Notes: generated by a model not told the origin, from the letters alone. DNA of 64,000 nt from Pseudideonella sakaiensis (GCF_001293525.1 NZ_BBYR01000085.1:16197-80196); one strand, 5' to 3'. Numbered from the stretch's first letter, positions 25,382 to 36,665 are shown. Made by a program: numbers and translations.

Positions 25382-25713
25382 CGGGGATGGGTGGCGGAGG
25401 AGGGGCGGTGGCGGAGGGGCGCGCCTTTCCAGCCGTCTCGACGGGGTTGTCGGCCGCCCCGGCGAAAGCTTTAGGGCCGCCTAAGCCGCCGCCCTAGGCC
25501 CTGGCGGCGGGTCCGGCCGCCGGCGGGCGGCCGCGACGGCGGCCCGCCCGGCGCGCCGGCGCTGTCGCGGCGCGGCCACGCCGTCCGGGCTTCTTTCACG
25601 CCTCGCCATCGTCCGACGCGCCGATTTAGCGCTTCTTAGCGGCGCCGCCGGCTGCAATCGCCGCCAGAAGCCTGCGGCGCCACCGCGCCGCGCCCGATTC
25701 CCGGAGGATCCCG
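25382..25713. other. Intergenic region of 332 bp upstream of divergent genes
   Basis: It contains the sigma-28 promoter for the c-di-GMP gene (25447-25473) and an inverted repeat TAGGGC (25472-25477) / GCCCTA (25491-25496) overlapping its -35. A GGAGG ribosome site for the next gene is at the right end. A TTAGC direct repeat sits at about 25625-25640. No coding frame is convincing. Confidence 0.6.
25447..25473 (-). promoter_or_regulatory. Sigma-28 (FliA) promoter of the MHYT-GGDEF-EAL gene
   Basis: On the minus strand TAAAGCTT, an exact 11-bp spacer and GCCGACAA match the FliA consensus TAAAGTTT-N11-GCCGATAA at 6/8 and 7/8 positions. It lies 66 bp upstream of the start codon. Confidence 0.8.
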
Positions 25714-26244
25714 ATGCACGATGGGACGATCGATTGGACCGCGCCGCGCCTGCAGCGCCGAGAGTTCCGCGACTTCCAGCCGCTGTTCATGCTGCTGCAG
25801 AGCCTGGACATCGTCGATGCGCCGACCCGGCGCGCCTTCGCCTGCATCACCGGGCCGGTGTGGCAGCTCTACACCCAGGCCACGCGGCGCAGCCGCGAGC
25901 GCCGGCTGACCGCCGTCTTCGAAAGCGACGCGCAGCACCGCTTCCAGGCCCTGCTGTTCGTCGGCTGCGATTTCCTGCGCCGGGGCAGCCCGCACTGCCG
26001 CCCGCTGTGGACCGCCCCCGGCTGGCAGGTCGACGACGCGACCGCACAGGCGCTGTGCATCGGCCATGCCGGCCGCTCCGTGCTGCGGCCGGCCGAGGTG
26101 CCGGGCCTGGTCGGGCCGCCGGTCCACGCGCCCCGTTCGGCCGACCCGGCGGACGAAGCCGACGCGCTGGCGGCGCTTGCCACGCCGTGTCCGAGCCCCC
26201 GCTACCCCCTGGCGACGCCCTGGCGCCCCGCGGCAGCGCCGTGA
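25714..26244 (+). CDS. Protein of unknown function
   Basis: I do not recognise this 176-residue soluble protein. It begins MHDGTIDWTAPRLQRREFRDFQPLFML after a clear GGAGG ribosome site 8 bases upstream. The N-terminal 75 residues look helical and Arg-rich. The middle has the phrase ALLFVGCDFLRRG, and the last 50 residues are Pro/Ala-rich and probably unstructured. It is divergent from the c-di-GMP gene and precedes the large ATPase regulator by 271 bp. Confidence 0.6.
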   Translation: MHDGTIDWTAPRLQRREFRDFQPLFMLLQSLDIVDAPTRRAFACITGPVWQLYTQATRRSRERRLTAVFESDAQHRFQALLFVGCDFLRRGSPHCRPLWTAPGWQVDDATAQALCIGHAGRSVLRPAEVPGLVGPPVHAPRSADPADEADALAALATPCPSPRYPLATPWRPAAAP

Positions 26245-26515
26245 CGAACGGGCGGGCGCCGGGCCCGCCGGGCTGGCGCCCGGGGAACCGGCCAGGTCAC
26301 CGCGGCGGGTCTGCCGCTGCCCGCCAGGCTGTCGGCCGGACACAACGCCGCCGGCGCGCCACGGCGCGACGCGGCACGGCGGTGGCGCGGCTTCCCCCTA
26401 CCATCGCGGGCGGAAGGCGGTCCGCCGCAGCGGGCTGCCCCGTGACCGAGTCGTTTCCCCGCTTCGCGCCGTGCCCGCCCCGCCCGAGCATCCGCCCCCG
26501 TCCCGGGCCGGCGTG

Positions 26516-29032
26516 ATGCGCTTCGCCCGCTACACGCTCGACCGCGAGCGCCGCCAGTTGCTGGCCGACGGCCAGCCCGTCCCGATCGGCGGCCGCGCCT
26601 TCGACCTGCTCGACGAACTGGTCCGCCACGCCGGCCGCACCGTCAGCACCGAGGCCCTGCGCCGCGCCGTCTGGCCCGACCGCAAGGTCGGCGACAACAA
26701 CCTGCGCGTGCAGATCACCGCGCTGCGCAAGCTGCTCGGCGAGGGCGTGATCGCGCTGCATGCGACGCGCGGCTACCGCTTCACGCTGCCGGTGGACGCC
26801 GGCAGCGAGGACGATGGCGCCCGTGCGGCGCCGGCGCCGCCCGGCAACCTGCCGGCGCAGGGCTCCCCGCTGTGCGGCCGCGACGAGGCGCTGGCGGCGA
26901 TCACCGAGGCGCTGGGCGGCCAGGTGCGGCTGACGCTCGTGGGGCCGGCCGGCATCGGCAAGACGGCGCTGGCCCGGGCCGCAGCCCTCGCCCGGCGCGA
27001 CGCCTTCCCGGACGGCGCCTGGTGGGTCGAGCTGGCGGCGCTGACCGAGCTGCCGCAGATCGTCGCACGCGTCGGCGCGCTGCTGCAGATCGATCTGCCG
27101 CCCGAGGGTGCGCTCGAGGCCCTGGTGCGGGTACTGTCCGAGCGCCGGCTGCTGCTGGTCCTCGACAACGCCGAGCACCTGGTGGATGCGGTGAGCGCCT
27201 TCGCCGATGCCTTGCTGCGCCACGCGCCGCGGGTGGCGCTGCTGGCCACCAGCCGGCGCGCGCTGCGCTGCGCCGGCGAGCAGCTGCAGCGGATCGGGCC
27301 GCTGTCGCTGCCGCAGCAGCCGGGCCTGGCCGCGGGGCGGCGCAGCGGCGCGGTGGCCTGGTTCGAGGCGCGCGCGCGGCGGGCCGACCCGGGCTTCGCG
27401 CTGACGGACGCGAACGTCGATGCCGTCACCGAGCTGTGCCGCCGCCTCGATGGCGTGGCGCTGGCGATCGGCCTGGCCGCCGCCCGGCTGCCGGCGCTGG
27501 GCCTCGCGGGCCTGCACGAGCGCCTCGGCGACCGGCTGCGCCTGCTCACCAGCGGCGCCACCGACCCGCGCGGCCACCCGCTGGCGCTGAGCGCCGCGCT
27601 CGACTGGAGCTTCGGCCTGCTGGCCGAGCGCGAGCGCACGGTGCTGTGCCGGCTGTCGGTGTTCTCCGGCAGCTTCTCGGCCGGCGCGGCGCAGGCGCTG
27701 GCGGCGGACGACACGCTCGACGCCTGGGAGGTGCTGGCCGCGCTCGACGGGCTGATCGAGCACTCGCTGCTCGCCTGCGACCCGGCCTCGCTGCAATCCG
27801 CCGGCGCGGCGCGGCACCGCCTGCACGAGAGCGTGCGCGTGTACGCGCGCGCCCGGCTCGACGAGCGCGGCGAGACACCCGCGCTGCAGCGGCGCCTCGC
27901 GCTGGACCTGCGGGCCCGGCTGACCGGCCCGGCCGAGGCCGGGCGGGCGCCGCCGGACCGCATGGCGGTGACGCTGCCCGACGCCGACCTCGACGACCTG
28001 CGCGCCGCGCTCGCGTGGGCCGCGGAGCACGATCCGGCGCTCGCGCTCGGGCTGGCCGTCGACGCCACGCCCTGCCTGCGCCGGCGCGCCCACCACCACG
28101 AGGGCCGGCGCATCGCGCTGGGGCTGCTCGCGGACCCGCGCTGCGCCGCCTACCCGCAGGCCCTGCTGGGCCTGCGGCTGGCGCTGGCCGCGTTGTGCTT
28201 CGAGCAGCATGCGCTGGACGAGACGCTGGCGCACGCCGAGGCCGCACTGCAGGCCGCGCGCGCCGCCGCCGAGCCGGACCACGCCCGGCTCGGGGAGGCC
28301 TGGTCCTGGATCGGCGTGGCGCAGCAGATGCGGGGCGCCTTCGCGCCGGCCGAGCCGGCACTGCGGCAGGCGCTGGTGCACCACCGCCTGGCCGGGCCGG
28401 CGCAGGCCGCGAGCCTGGCGTCGGACCTCAACAACCTGGCGCTCGTGATGGTCGAGCAGGCCCGCTTCGACGAGGCGCAGCCACTGTTCGAGGAGGCGCT
28501 GGCGGTGAACCGCGCGATCGGGCGCGACTGGGGCGTGGCCGTCACCCTGGAGAACCTCGGCGAGGCGGCCTACGCGCGCGGCGACGCGGTGACCGCCCGC
28601 GCGCGCTGGGAGGAGGCGCTGCCGACGATGCGCCGCCTCGCGCACGTGTACCAGGAGTCGCTGCTGCTCGGCTACCTGGCGCTGGCGCTGCGCCGGCTGG
28701 GCGAGCCGGTGGCCGCCGAGGCGCATGCGCAGGAGTCGCTGCGGCTCGCCTTGTCGCACCGGCTGCCCGCGCTGGCCGCTGACGCGCTGGTGCCGCTGGC
28801 CGGGCTGGCGCTCGATCGCGGCGACGCGATGCACTGCGCGGTGCTGCTGCACGTGGCCCAGCGGCAGCGCGGGGCCGCGGTGGCCATCGGCCCGACCGGG
28901 GTCGAGGCGCGCGCCCTCGCGGCCGCGTCCGACGCGGCGCTCGGTGCCGCGGCGCGTGTCGCCGCCCGGCTGCAGGCCGAGCGCCTGGGCGCGGAGCATG
29001 GGCTGGCCGGCGCCGGCCGGCCAGCGCGCTGA
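26516..29032 (+). CDS. Winged-helix/STAND-ATPase/TPR transcriptional regulator
   Basis: The 838-residue protein has an OmpR-type winged helix at the N-terminus (about residues 1-85, with EALRRAVWPDRKVGDNNLRVQ), then a NB-ARC-like STAND ATPase with Walker A (LVGPAGIGKTALA, about 140) and Walker B (LLLVLDNAEHLV, about 212). The C-terminal 400 residues are TPR-like helical repeats. This is the COG3903 type of predicted ATPase-activator, which probably senses a ligand through its C-terminus. GTG codons at 26471 and 26513 are alternative starts. No obvious target neighbours it. Confidence 0.85.
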   Translation: MRFARYTLDRERRQLLADGQPVPIGGRAFDLLDELVRHAGRTVSTEALRRAVWPDRKVGDNNLRVQITALRKLLGEGVIALHATRGYRFTLPVDAGSEDDGARAAPAPPGNLPAQGSPLCGRDEALAAITEALGGQVRLTLVGPAGIGKTALARAAALARRDAFPDGAWWVELAALTELPQIVARVGALLQIDLPPEGALEALVRVLSERRLLLVLDNAEHLVDAVSAFADALLRHAPRVALLATSRRALRCAGEQLQRIGPLSLPQQPGLAAGRRSGAVAWFEARARRADPGFALTDANVDAVTELCRRLDGVALAIGLAAARLPALGLAGLHERLGDRLRLLTSGATDPRGHPLALSAALDWSFGLLAERERTVLCRLSVFSGSFSAGAAQALAADDTLDAWEVLAALDGLIEHSLLACDPASLQSAGAARHRLHESVRVYARARLDERGETPALQRRLALDLRARLTGPAEAGRAPPDRMAVTLPDADLDDLRAALAWAAEHDPALALGLAVDATPCLRRRAHHHEGRRIALGLLADPRCAAYPQALLGLRLALAALCFEQHALDETLAHAEAALQAARAAAEPDHARLGEAWSWIGVAQQMRGAFAPAEPALRQALVHHRLAGPAQAASLASDLNNLALVMVEQARFDEAQPLFEEALAVNRAIGRDWGVAVTLENLGEAAYARGDAVTARARWEEALPTMRRLAHVYQESLLLGYLALALRRLGEPVAAEAHAQESLRLALSHRLPALAADALVPLAGLALDRGDAMHCAVLLHVAQRQRGAAVAIGPTGVEARALAAASDAALGAAARVAARLQAERLGAEHGLAGAGRPAR

Positions 29033-29115
29033 CGCGCCCGGACGGGGCCCTGGACGCGGCGGCGCCGCGCACCCGCTCGCCATCGGGAACCCGCGGCCGG
29101 GTGCCCGGTCGCACC

Positions 29116-29131
29116 AGGCCACCCGCTTGCC
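29116..29131 (+). promoter_or_regulatory. Sigma-54 promoter candidate of the MgtC gene
   Basis: GG (29117-29118), ten bases, GC (29129-29130): GGCCACCCGCTTGC. It keeps TTGC at -12 but the -24 element is less typical than in the other members of this set. It lies 62 bp before the start. Confidence 0.45.
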
Positions 29132-29191
29132 CCCGGCGACCCGCGGGCCGCCGGGGGCGACCCCGACCACCCCGACGAGGAGCGCAAGGCC

Positions 29192-29911
29192 ATGGACGAA
29201 ACCACCCTCCGACAGCTCGCAGTCAGCCTGGCCGGCGCCCTCGTGGCCGGCGGCGCCATCGGGCTGGAGCGCAGCCACCGCGGGCGTCCGGCGGGCTTCC
29301 GCACGCATGCGCTGGTCTGCCTGGCCTCGGCGCTGCTGATGCTCGTGACCACGCTGCCGGAGGCGTCCATTGCGTTGCCGGCGCCCGAGGCGGTCCGGAC
29401 CGACCCGCTGCGCATGGCCCAGGGCATCATGACCGGCATCGGCTTCCTCGGCGCCGGCGTGATCTTCCGCGACGGCCTGTCGGTGCGCGGGCTGACGACG
29501 GCCGCGTCGATCTGGATCACGTCCGCGATCGGCATCCTGGTTGGCATCGGCCTGCACGCGCTGGCGCTCGCGGCCACGCTGCTGACCTTGCTGGTCCTGT
29601 CGGTCTTCCACCGCATCGAGATGCGCCTGCCGAGCCAGGTCTATGCGCATGTGCAGGTCGGCTTCCGGCGCGACGAGGTGATGGACGAACCGGCGCTGCG
29701 CGAACTGCTCGCGGCGCACCGCTTCCAGGTCGTCAGCGTCAGCCACCGCCTGGCGCCGGAACGCGGCGCGCCGGCGCATTTCGAGTACCGCCTGGTGGTG
29801 CTCACCCGCGCACCGCAGCAGCTGTCGGCACTGGCCACCACGCTGCGCGCGCTGCCGCGCGTCGTGTCCTTCGGCATCGCGCCCACCATCGACCAGGCGG
29901 TGGCGGGCTGA
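29192..29911 (+). CDS. mgtC: MgtC/SapB-family inner-membrane protein
   Basis: The 239-residue protein has the MgtC signature: membrane helices in the first 145 residues, GGAIGLERSHRGRPAGFRTH near the N-terminus, and GIMTGIGFLGAGVIF then GLTTAASIW. A soluble ACT-like C-terminal domain follows. MgtC proteins inhibit the F-ATPase or aid survival under low Mg2+ and acid in other bacteria; the role here is unproven. GAGGAG precedes the ATG. A sigma-54-like element is upstream, grouping it with the stress genes that follow. Confidence 0.92.
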   Translation: MDETTLRQLAVSLAGALVAGGAIGLERSHRGRPAGFRTHALVCLASALLMLVTTLPEASIALPAPEAVRTDPLRMAQGIMTGIGFLGAGVIFRDGLSVRGLTTAASIWITSAIGILVGIGLHALALAATLLTLLVLSVFHRIEMRLPSQVYAHVQVGFRRDEVMDEPALRELLAAHRFQVVSVSHRLAPERGAPAHFEYRLVVLTRAPQQLSALATTLRALPRVVSFGIAPTIDQAVAG

Positions 29912-29945
29912 GCCGGCCCGAGAGCCGGCCGGCGACGGGCCGGCT
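29911..29945. terminator. Hairpin between convergent mgtC and katE
   Basis: Perfect 10-bp arms AGCCGGCCCG (29911-29920) and CGGGCCGGCT (29936-29945) lie in the 70-bp gap between two convergent stops. No T-run. Confidence 0.45.
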
Positions 29946-29981
29946 GCGTGCCCCCGTCGCAGGCGCGGTCGCCCGGGATCG

Positions 29982-32384
<2,403 letters not shown>

Positions 32385-32444
32385 CGCAAGGGGCTCCTGG
32401 TGGGGGCCGCGCACACGGAGGGGCGGCGGCGGGGCCCGCGCCGA

Positions 32445-32460
32445 GCAAGCGGTGTTCCCA
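32445..32460 (-). promoter_or_regulatory. Sigma-54 promoter of katE
   Basis: The minus strand reads TGGGAACACCGCTTGC: GG, ten bases, GC with TTGC at -12. It lies 61 bp upstream of the katE start. Confidence 0.7.
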
Positions 32461-32492
32461 CGGGTGGCGCCGATTCCTGCGCGGGGAGTGCC

Positions 32493-32506
32493 GGCATCCC
32501 GCTTGC
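32493..32506 (+). promoter_or_regulatory. Sigma-54 promoter of the alcohol dehydrogenase
   Basis: GGCATCCCGCTTGC, with GG and GC separated by ten bases, 42 bp before the ATG at 32548. It is back to back with the katE element, 32 bp apart. Confidence 0.7.
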
Positions 32507-32547
32507 CGCTGCACGGGCCCGACAGGACTGCCCCCGAGGCCGCCGCC

Positions 32548-33660
32548 ATGAAAGCCCTCACCTACCACGGCCGGCGCGACGTGCGCGTCGAGTCGGTTCC
32601 CGAGCCGCACCTGCTGGCCGAAGACGATCTGCTGCTGCGCGTCACGGCCACGGCGATCTGCGGTTCGGACCTGCACATCTACCGCGGCCGGCTGCCCGGC
32701 ATGCGCAGCGGCGACATCCTCGGCCACGAGTTCATGGGCATCGTCGAGGAAGTCGGGCCGGGGGTGACGCGGCTCGAGCGCGGCGACCGGGTGGTCGTGC
32801 CCTTCACGATCTCCTGTGGCGACTGCTTCTTCTGCACCCGGCGCCTGCTCGCGGCCTGCGAGCGCAGCAACGACGGGCGCGGCACGTTGATGAACCGCAA
32901 GCGCACCCGGTCCGGGGCCGCGATGTTCGGCTACAGCCACCTGTACGGCGGCCATGCCGGCGGCCAGGCCGAATACGTTCGCGTGCCGCGGGCCAACGTG
33001 GGCCCGCTGCGGATCGCGGACTCGACGCTGCGCGACGAACAGGTGCTCTTCCTGTCCGACATCCTGCCCACCGGCTACCAGGCCTGCCTCAACGCGCGCA
33101 TCGGTCCGGGCTCGACGGTGGCCATCTTCGGCGCCGGCCCGGTCGGCATGATGGCGGCCGCCTGTGCCCGCTGGCTCGGCGCGCAACGCCTGTTCATGAT
33201 CGACGAGGACCCGCGGCGGCTGGCTCATGCGCGCGAGACCTGCGGCGCGACCACGCTGGACTTCGCCAGCGTGGACGACCCGGCCGACTTGATCATCGGC
33301 GAGACCGATGGCCGTGGCGTCGATGCCAGCATCGACGCCGTCGGCTTCGAAGCCAAGGGCAGCGCGATCGAGAGCGCGCTCACCCGGCTGCGCCTGCAGG
33401 GCTCCAGCGGCGCGGTGCTGCGCCAGGCGATCGCCGCGACGCGGCGCGGCGGCGTGGTCAGCGTGCCCGGCGTCTATGCCGGCTTCATCCACGCCTTCCT
33501 GTTCGGCGACGCCTTCGAGAAGGGGCTGACCCTGGTCGGCGGCCAGACCCACGTGCAGGCGCTGATGCCGGTGCTGCTCGAGGCGATCGCCAGCGGCGGC
33601 CTGGTGGTCGACACGCTGGTCTCGCACCGGCTGCCGCTGTCCGAGGCGGCCGCCGGCTAA
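32548..33660 (+). CDS. Zinc-dependent alcohol dehydrogenase, truncated by a nonsense codon
   Basis: The 370-residue medium-chain dehydrogenase has catalytic-zinc ligands in AICGSDLH and GHEFMG, a structural-zinc Cys cluster (SCGDCFFCTRRLLAAC), and a Rossmann motif VAIFGAGPVGMMAA. The reading frame stops at TAA (33658-33660) after LPLSEAAAG. In the same frame the next 18 codons read RQFDTRTQGCRKVVLTPD to a TGA at 33715-33717, which is the expected family C-terminus. A TAC-to-TAA change at a conserved Tyr would explain this. The protein may still fold, losing only the last strand and helix. Confidence 0.85.
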   Translation: MKALTYHGRRDVRVESVPEPHLLAEDDLLLRVTATAICGSDLHIYRGRLPGMRSGDILGHEFMGIVEEVGPGVTRLERGDRVVVPFTISCGDCFFCTRRLLAACERSNDGRGTLMNRKRTRSGAAMFGYSHLYGGHAGGQAEYVRVPRANVGPLRIADSTLRDEQVLFLSDILPTGYQACLNARIGPGSTVAIFGAGPVGMMAAACARWLGAQRLFMIDEDPRRLAHARETCGATTLDFASVDDPADLIIGETDGRGVDASIDAVGFEAKGSAIESALTRLRLQGSSGAVLRQAIAATRRGGVVSVPGVYAGFIHAFLFGDAFEKGLTLVGGQTHVQALMPVLLEAIASGGLVVDTLVSHRLPLSEAAAG

Positions 33661-33717
33661 CGCCAGTTCGACACGCGGACGCAGGGTTGTCGCAAGGTCG
33701 TGCTGACGCCGGATTGA
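33661..33717 (+). pseudogene. Stranded in-frame C-terminal codons of the alcohol dehydrogenase
   Basis: These 18 codons plus TGA follow the TAA in frame and encode FDTRTQGCRKVVLTPD-type sequence, the usual end of the family (typically GYxxFDxRxDGxxKVVLxP). They become translated only by readthrough or if the TAA is a sequence error. Confidence 0.7.
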
Positions 33718-33743
33718 CCGGCGGTCGGCGCAGGCAGCGCGCA

Positions 33744-33757
33744 GGCACGCCGGCTGC
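33744..33757 (+). promoter_or_regulatory. Weak sigma-54 promoter candidate ahead of a terminator
   Basis: GGCACGCCGGCTGC has a perfect -24 half (GGCACG) and ten-base spacing, but CTGC in place of TTGC at -12. A transcript from it would start near 33769. Confidence 0.35.
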
Positions 33758-33768
33758 CCCTGGGCGGT

Positions 33769-33832
33769 CGGGCCTCGGCAGAGGCTCACGATGCAACCCC
33801 CTTCGGCCATCCTGCGGGATGGTCGCTTTTTT
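33769..33832 (+). ncRNA. Possible small RNA or leader of about 64 nt
   Basis: Bounded by the predicted start from the sigma-54-like element and the terminator. There is no matching family that I recognise; existence is inference from the promoter-terminator pair only. Confidence 0.2.
33804..33832 (+). terminator. Rho-independent terminator
   Basis: A 9-bp stem (CGGCCATCC paired with GGATGGTCG, one G-T wobble) with a TGCG loop is followed after one base by six T. It lies 87 bp after the true end of the alcohol dehydrogenase frame. Confidence 0.75.
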
Positions 33833-34067
33833 GGGGGCGCGCCCGAACCGCTCCAGCGCGTCCCGACCGATCCCGTCGCTTCTTGCAGCAAAAGTTTCCA
33901 TGTCCGGACCCGACTCGGCCCGTGTCGGTATCTCCGCATGAACCCGCCCGGCCACCCGCATGGTCGGTGGCGCTGGATCGTCGACGCCCGTGCAGCGCCC
34001 GCCTTGCACGGGTCGTGCTTGGATGCGACGGGCAGCCGTGAGCTGCCTCACGTCAACGCCTCGATCC

Positions 34068-36332
34068 GTGCCCGTCACCATCCGGTCCCGCCTCACGCTG
34101 CTGGTGCTGTTCGTGCTGCTGCCGGCGGCCATCGGCGTGGTCTGGCTCGTCGGACGCACCTTCGTCGCCGAGCGCGAGTCGCATGTGCGCATGCTGCGCG
34201 AGACGGCGCGCGCCATGTCACTGCTGGTGGACCGCGAACTGGCCGGGCGGGCGGCCATGGCCCAGGTGCTTGCGCAGTCGAGCCGGCTCGACGGGAAGCC
34301 GCTGCCTCGCCCGACGAGATCGCGCAGTTCGAGGTGCAGGCGCGGCGCGCGATGGCAGGACTGGACGGCTGGCTCGAGCTGCGCGGACCGGGCCAGCTGC
34401 TGCTCGACACCCGCCGTCCACCCGACGAGTCCGGCCCCACCCGGACGTTCGCACGCTTGTTCCACAGCCCGGTGATGCAGCCCTTGCAGCGCCACGACCT
34501 GCGCACCGGCGCACCGGCCCATGCGGCGATCGTGGCCCCGGTGCAGCGCGCCGGCAGCACGCGCATGAACGTGGTCGTGACGGTGCCGGCCACGCACATG
34601 CAGAAACTGGTCGACGATCTGGCGTTGCCGCCGGCTGGATGGGCGCCGTGGTCGACCACGGAGGCCGGGTCGTGGCGCGCCAACCGGGGCGCAGCGAGTA
34701 CCTGGGGCGGCCGGTGTCGGACGACCTGCGCGCAACGCTGGCGTTGGCGCCGGAAGGCCTGTTCGAATCGGTCTCCCTCGACGGCGTGCCCACGATTGGC
34801 TATTACAGCACCTCCGGGCTGGGCTGGACCTACGTGAGCGCGATGCCCCGCGAGCAGTACGCCGGCGTGCTGCCGGACGCGGCGCGGCGGGTCGGCCTCG
34901 GCGCGCTGCTGCTGCTGGGGCTGGGCCTGCTGGGCGCCCGGCAGGTCGCGGGCGGGATCGTGCGGGCGGTCCAGACGCTGGAGGCGGTCGCTGCCGGCCT
35001 GCGTGCCGGCCTGCCGCCGCGCAGCGAGCGGACCGGCATCGTCGAATGCGACGAGGTAGCTCGTGCGCTGGCCGAGGCGGCCGAGGAGGTCCGGCAGCAC
35101 CGCAGCGGGCTCGAGGACCAGGTCGCGCAGGCCGTGGAGCGCACGCGGTTGGCCGAGCAGCGCGCGTCGCAGAGCCGGCGGGTCGAAGCGCTCGGCCGGC
35201 TGACCGGCGGCGTGGCGCACGACTTCAACAACCTGCTCGGCGTGATCGGCAACAGCGCCCAGCTGATGCTGCGCCATCCGAGCGCGGCCCAGCTGCAGTG
35301 CCCCTGTCGGCACTGCTGCATTCGGTGGAGCTGGGCAGCCGGCTGACCGAGCACCTGCTGCGCTTCGCCGGCCGCCGGCCGGTGCGGCCCGCGCTGCTGC
35401 ACCTGCGGCGGACCCTGCCCGAGCTGCACGAGCTGCTGCGCAGCGTGCTCGGCCGGCACGTCTCGATCCGCGTCACGGTGGCACCCGACACCGCGCCGGT
35501 GCGGGTGGATGCGAGCGAGTTCGAGCTGGCCCTGATCAACCTCGCGCTGAATGCGCGCGACGCGATGCCGGACGGCGGCGAGGTGAGGCTGTCGGCACGC
35601 AATGCGAGCGCGGAGGAATCCGACGGGCTTCCGCCGGGACCGGCGGTGCTCGTCAGCGTGGGAGACGATGGCCCGGGCATTTCCGCCGAGGTGGTCGAGC
35701 GCGCCTTCGAGCCCTTCTTCACCACCAAGGCGGCGGGGCTGGGCTCCGGCCTCGGGCTGTCGCAGGTGCATGGCTTCGCGACGCAATCGGGCGGACTGGC
35801 GCGGATAGCCTCCACCCCTGGCCTCGGCACGTCCGTCTCGATCGTGCTGCCCGCCGCGACAGAAGACCGGGCGGCCGGCACGGTGCCCGCACTGGCGGCC
35901 GGCGCGGGCGCGCCACGGGAAGGCGGCGACGCGCCGGGCGACGTGGCCGGTCTGCACATCCTCGTCGTGGAAGACAACGAGGACCTCGGCAGCGTGACCG
36001 CGGAGCTGCTGCGCGAGCACGGAGCCCGGGTCGAGCGTGCGCCGCAGGCGGACGAGGCCCTGGAGTGGATCGAGGCGGGCCACCGCTGCGACGTGGTGCT
36101 GTCCGACGTGGTAATGCCGGGGCGCTTCGACGGCGTGGAACTGGCCCGCCGCCTGAAGCGGCGGGCCCCGCCCGTGCCGGTGGTGCTGACCACCGGCTTC
36201 AGCCGCTCGGCGACACGGGTACCGGGCGAGTTCACCGTGCTGCGCAAGCCCTGTCCGCTCGACCTGCTGCTGCGCACGCTGGCTGCGGCGGCACGGCCGG
36301 ATGCCGCGCCGGACGGCAGCCACGACCCGTGA
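34068..36332 (+). pseudogene. Hybrid sensor histidine kinase with receiver domain, broken by three frameshifts
   Basis: The intact parent would be about 750 residues: N-terminal membrane helix (RLTLLVLFVLLPAAIGVVWLV), periplasmic Cache-like sensor, second helix, HisKA (GGVAHDFNNLLGVI), HATPase (NLALNARDAMPDGG, GLGLSQVHGF) and a C-terminal receiver (LHILVVEDNEDL; phospho-Asp in VVLSDVVMPG). Translation must change frame near 34300-34312, 34627-34636 and 35297-35305. Each step equals the loss of one base, so the three together restore the original frame. GTG 34068 is the likely start, with ATG 34023 as alternative. Either a decaying gene or repeated sequence errors. Confidence 0.85.
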
Positions 36333-36365
36333 CGCCGGAGGCGGGCGGCTCCGCGTGGACCGCCT

Positions 36366-36665
36366 TCAGCCCCCGCGGCTTCGGCGGCGCCGCAACCACC
36401 GCCCGAGCAGCCGCAGGCCCACCCAGGTCACGAGCACCAGTCCCGCCGCGCCCAGCGCGGACGCCGCCAGCGCGTCGAGGTCGACCCGCACCGCGCCGCG
36501 CGGCACATCGTCGGCGACCGCGGCCCGGCACCAGCGCCCGCCCCAGGCGCCGGCCACACCCAGCGCCACGTTGCCCGCCACGTCACGCAGCCGCTCCAGC
36601 TGCAGCACGACGCTGATCAGCCAGCCCAGCAAGCCCCCCGCGACGAGACCCACCGTCAGGTCCAT
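36366..36665 (-). CDS. GlsB/YeaQ/YmgE-like small membrane protein
   Basis: The 99-residue protein starts MDLTVGLVAGGLLGWLISVVLQ, the first transmembrane segment of the transglycosylase-associated/GlsB family, followed by a second helix region around residues 72-90. The usual three-helix pattern is partly degenerate, with a soluble insertion (VADDVPRGAVRVDLDAL) in the middle. GGGGAGGG lies 6 bases before the ATG. This family is often general-stress induced. It lies 80 bp after the SDR gene and probably shares its sigma-54 promoter. Confidence 0.72.
   Translation of the reverse strand: MDLTVGLVAGGLLGWLISVVLQLERLRDVAGNVALGVAGAWGGRWCRAAVADDVPRGAVRVDLDALAASALGAAGLVLVTWVGLRLLGRWLRRRRSRGG

Larger units (their letters stand above)
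33718..34067. other. Intergenic region of 350 bp with sigma-54-like site and terminator
   Basis: It holds a GG-N10-GC element (33744-33757) and a strong hairpin with T-run (33804-33832). Beyond 33840 I see only GC-rich sequence leading to the broken kinase gene. A short frame from ATG 33791 runs through the hairpin and is not conserved-looking. Confidence 0.55.

Noticed and set aside
33992..34010. A thirteenth sigma-54 site just before the broken kinase gene
   Set aside because: It has TTGC and the right spacing but AG in place of the near-invariant GG.
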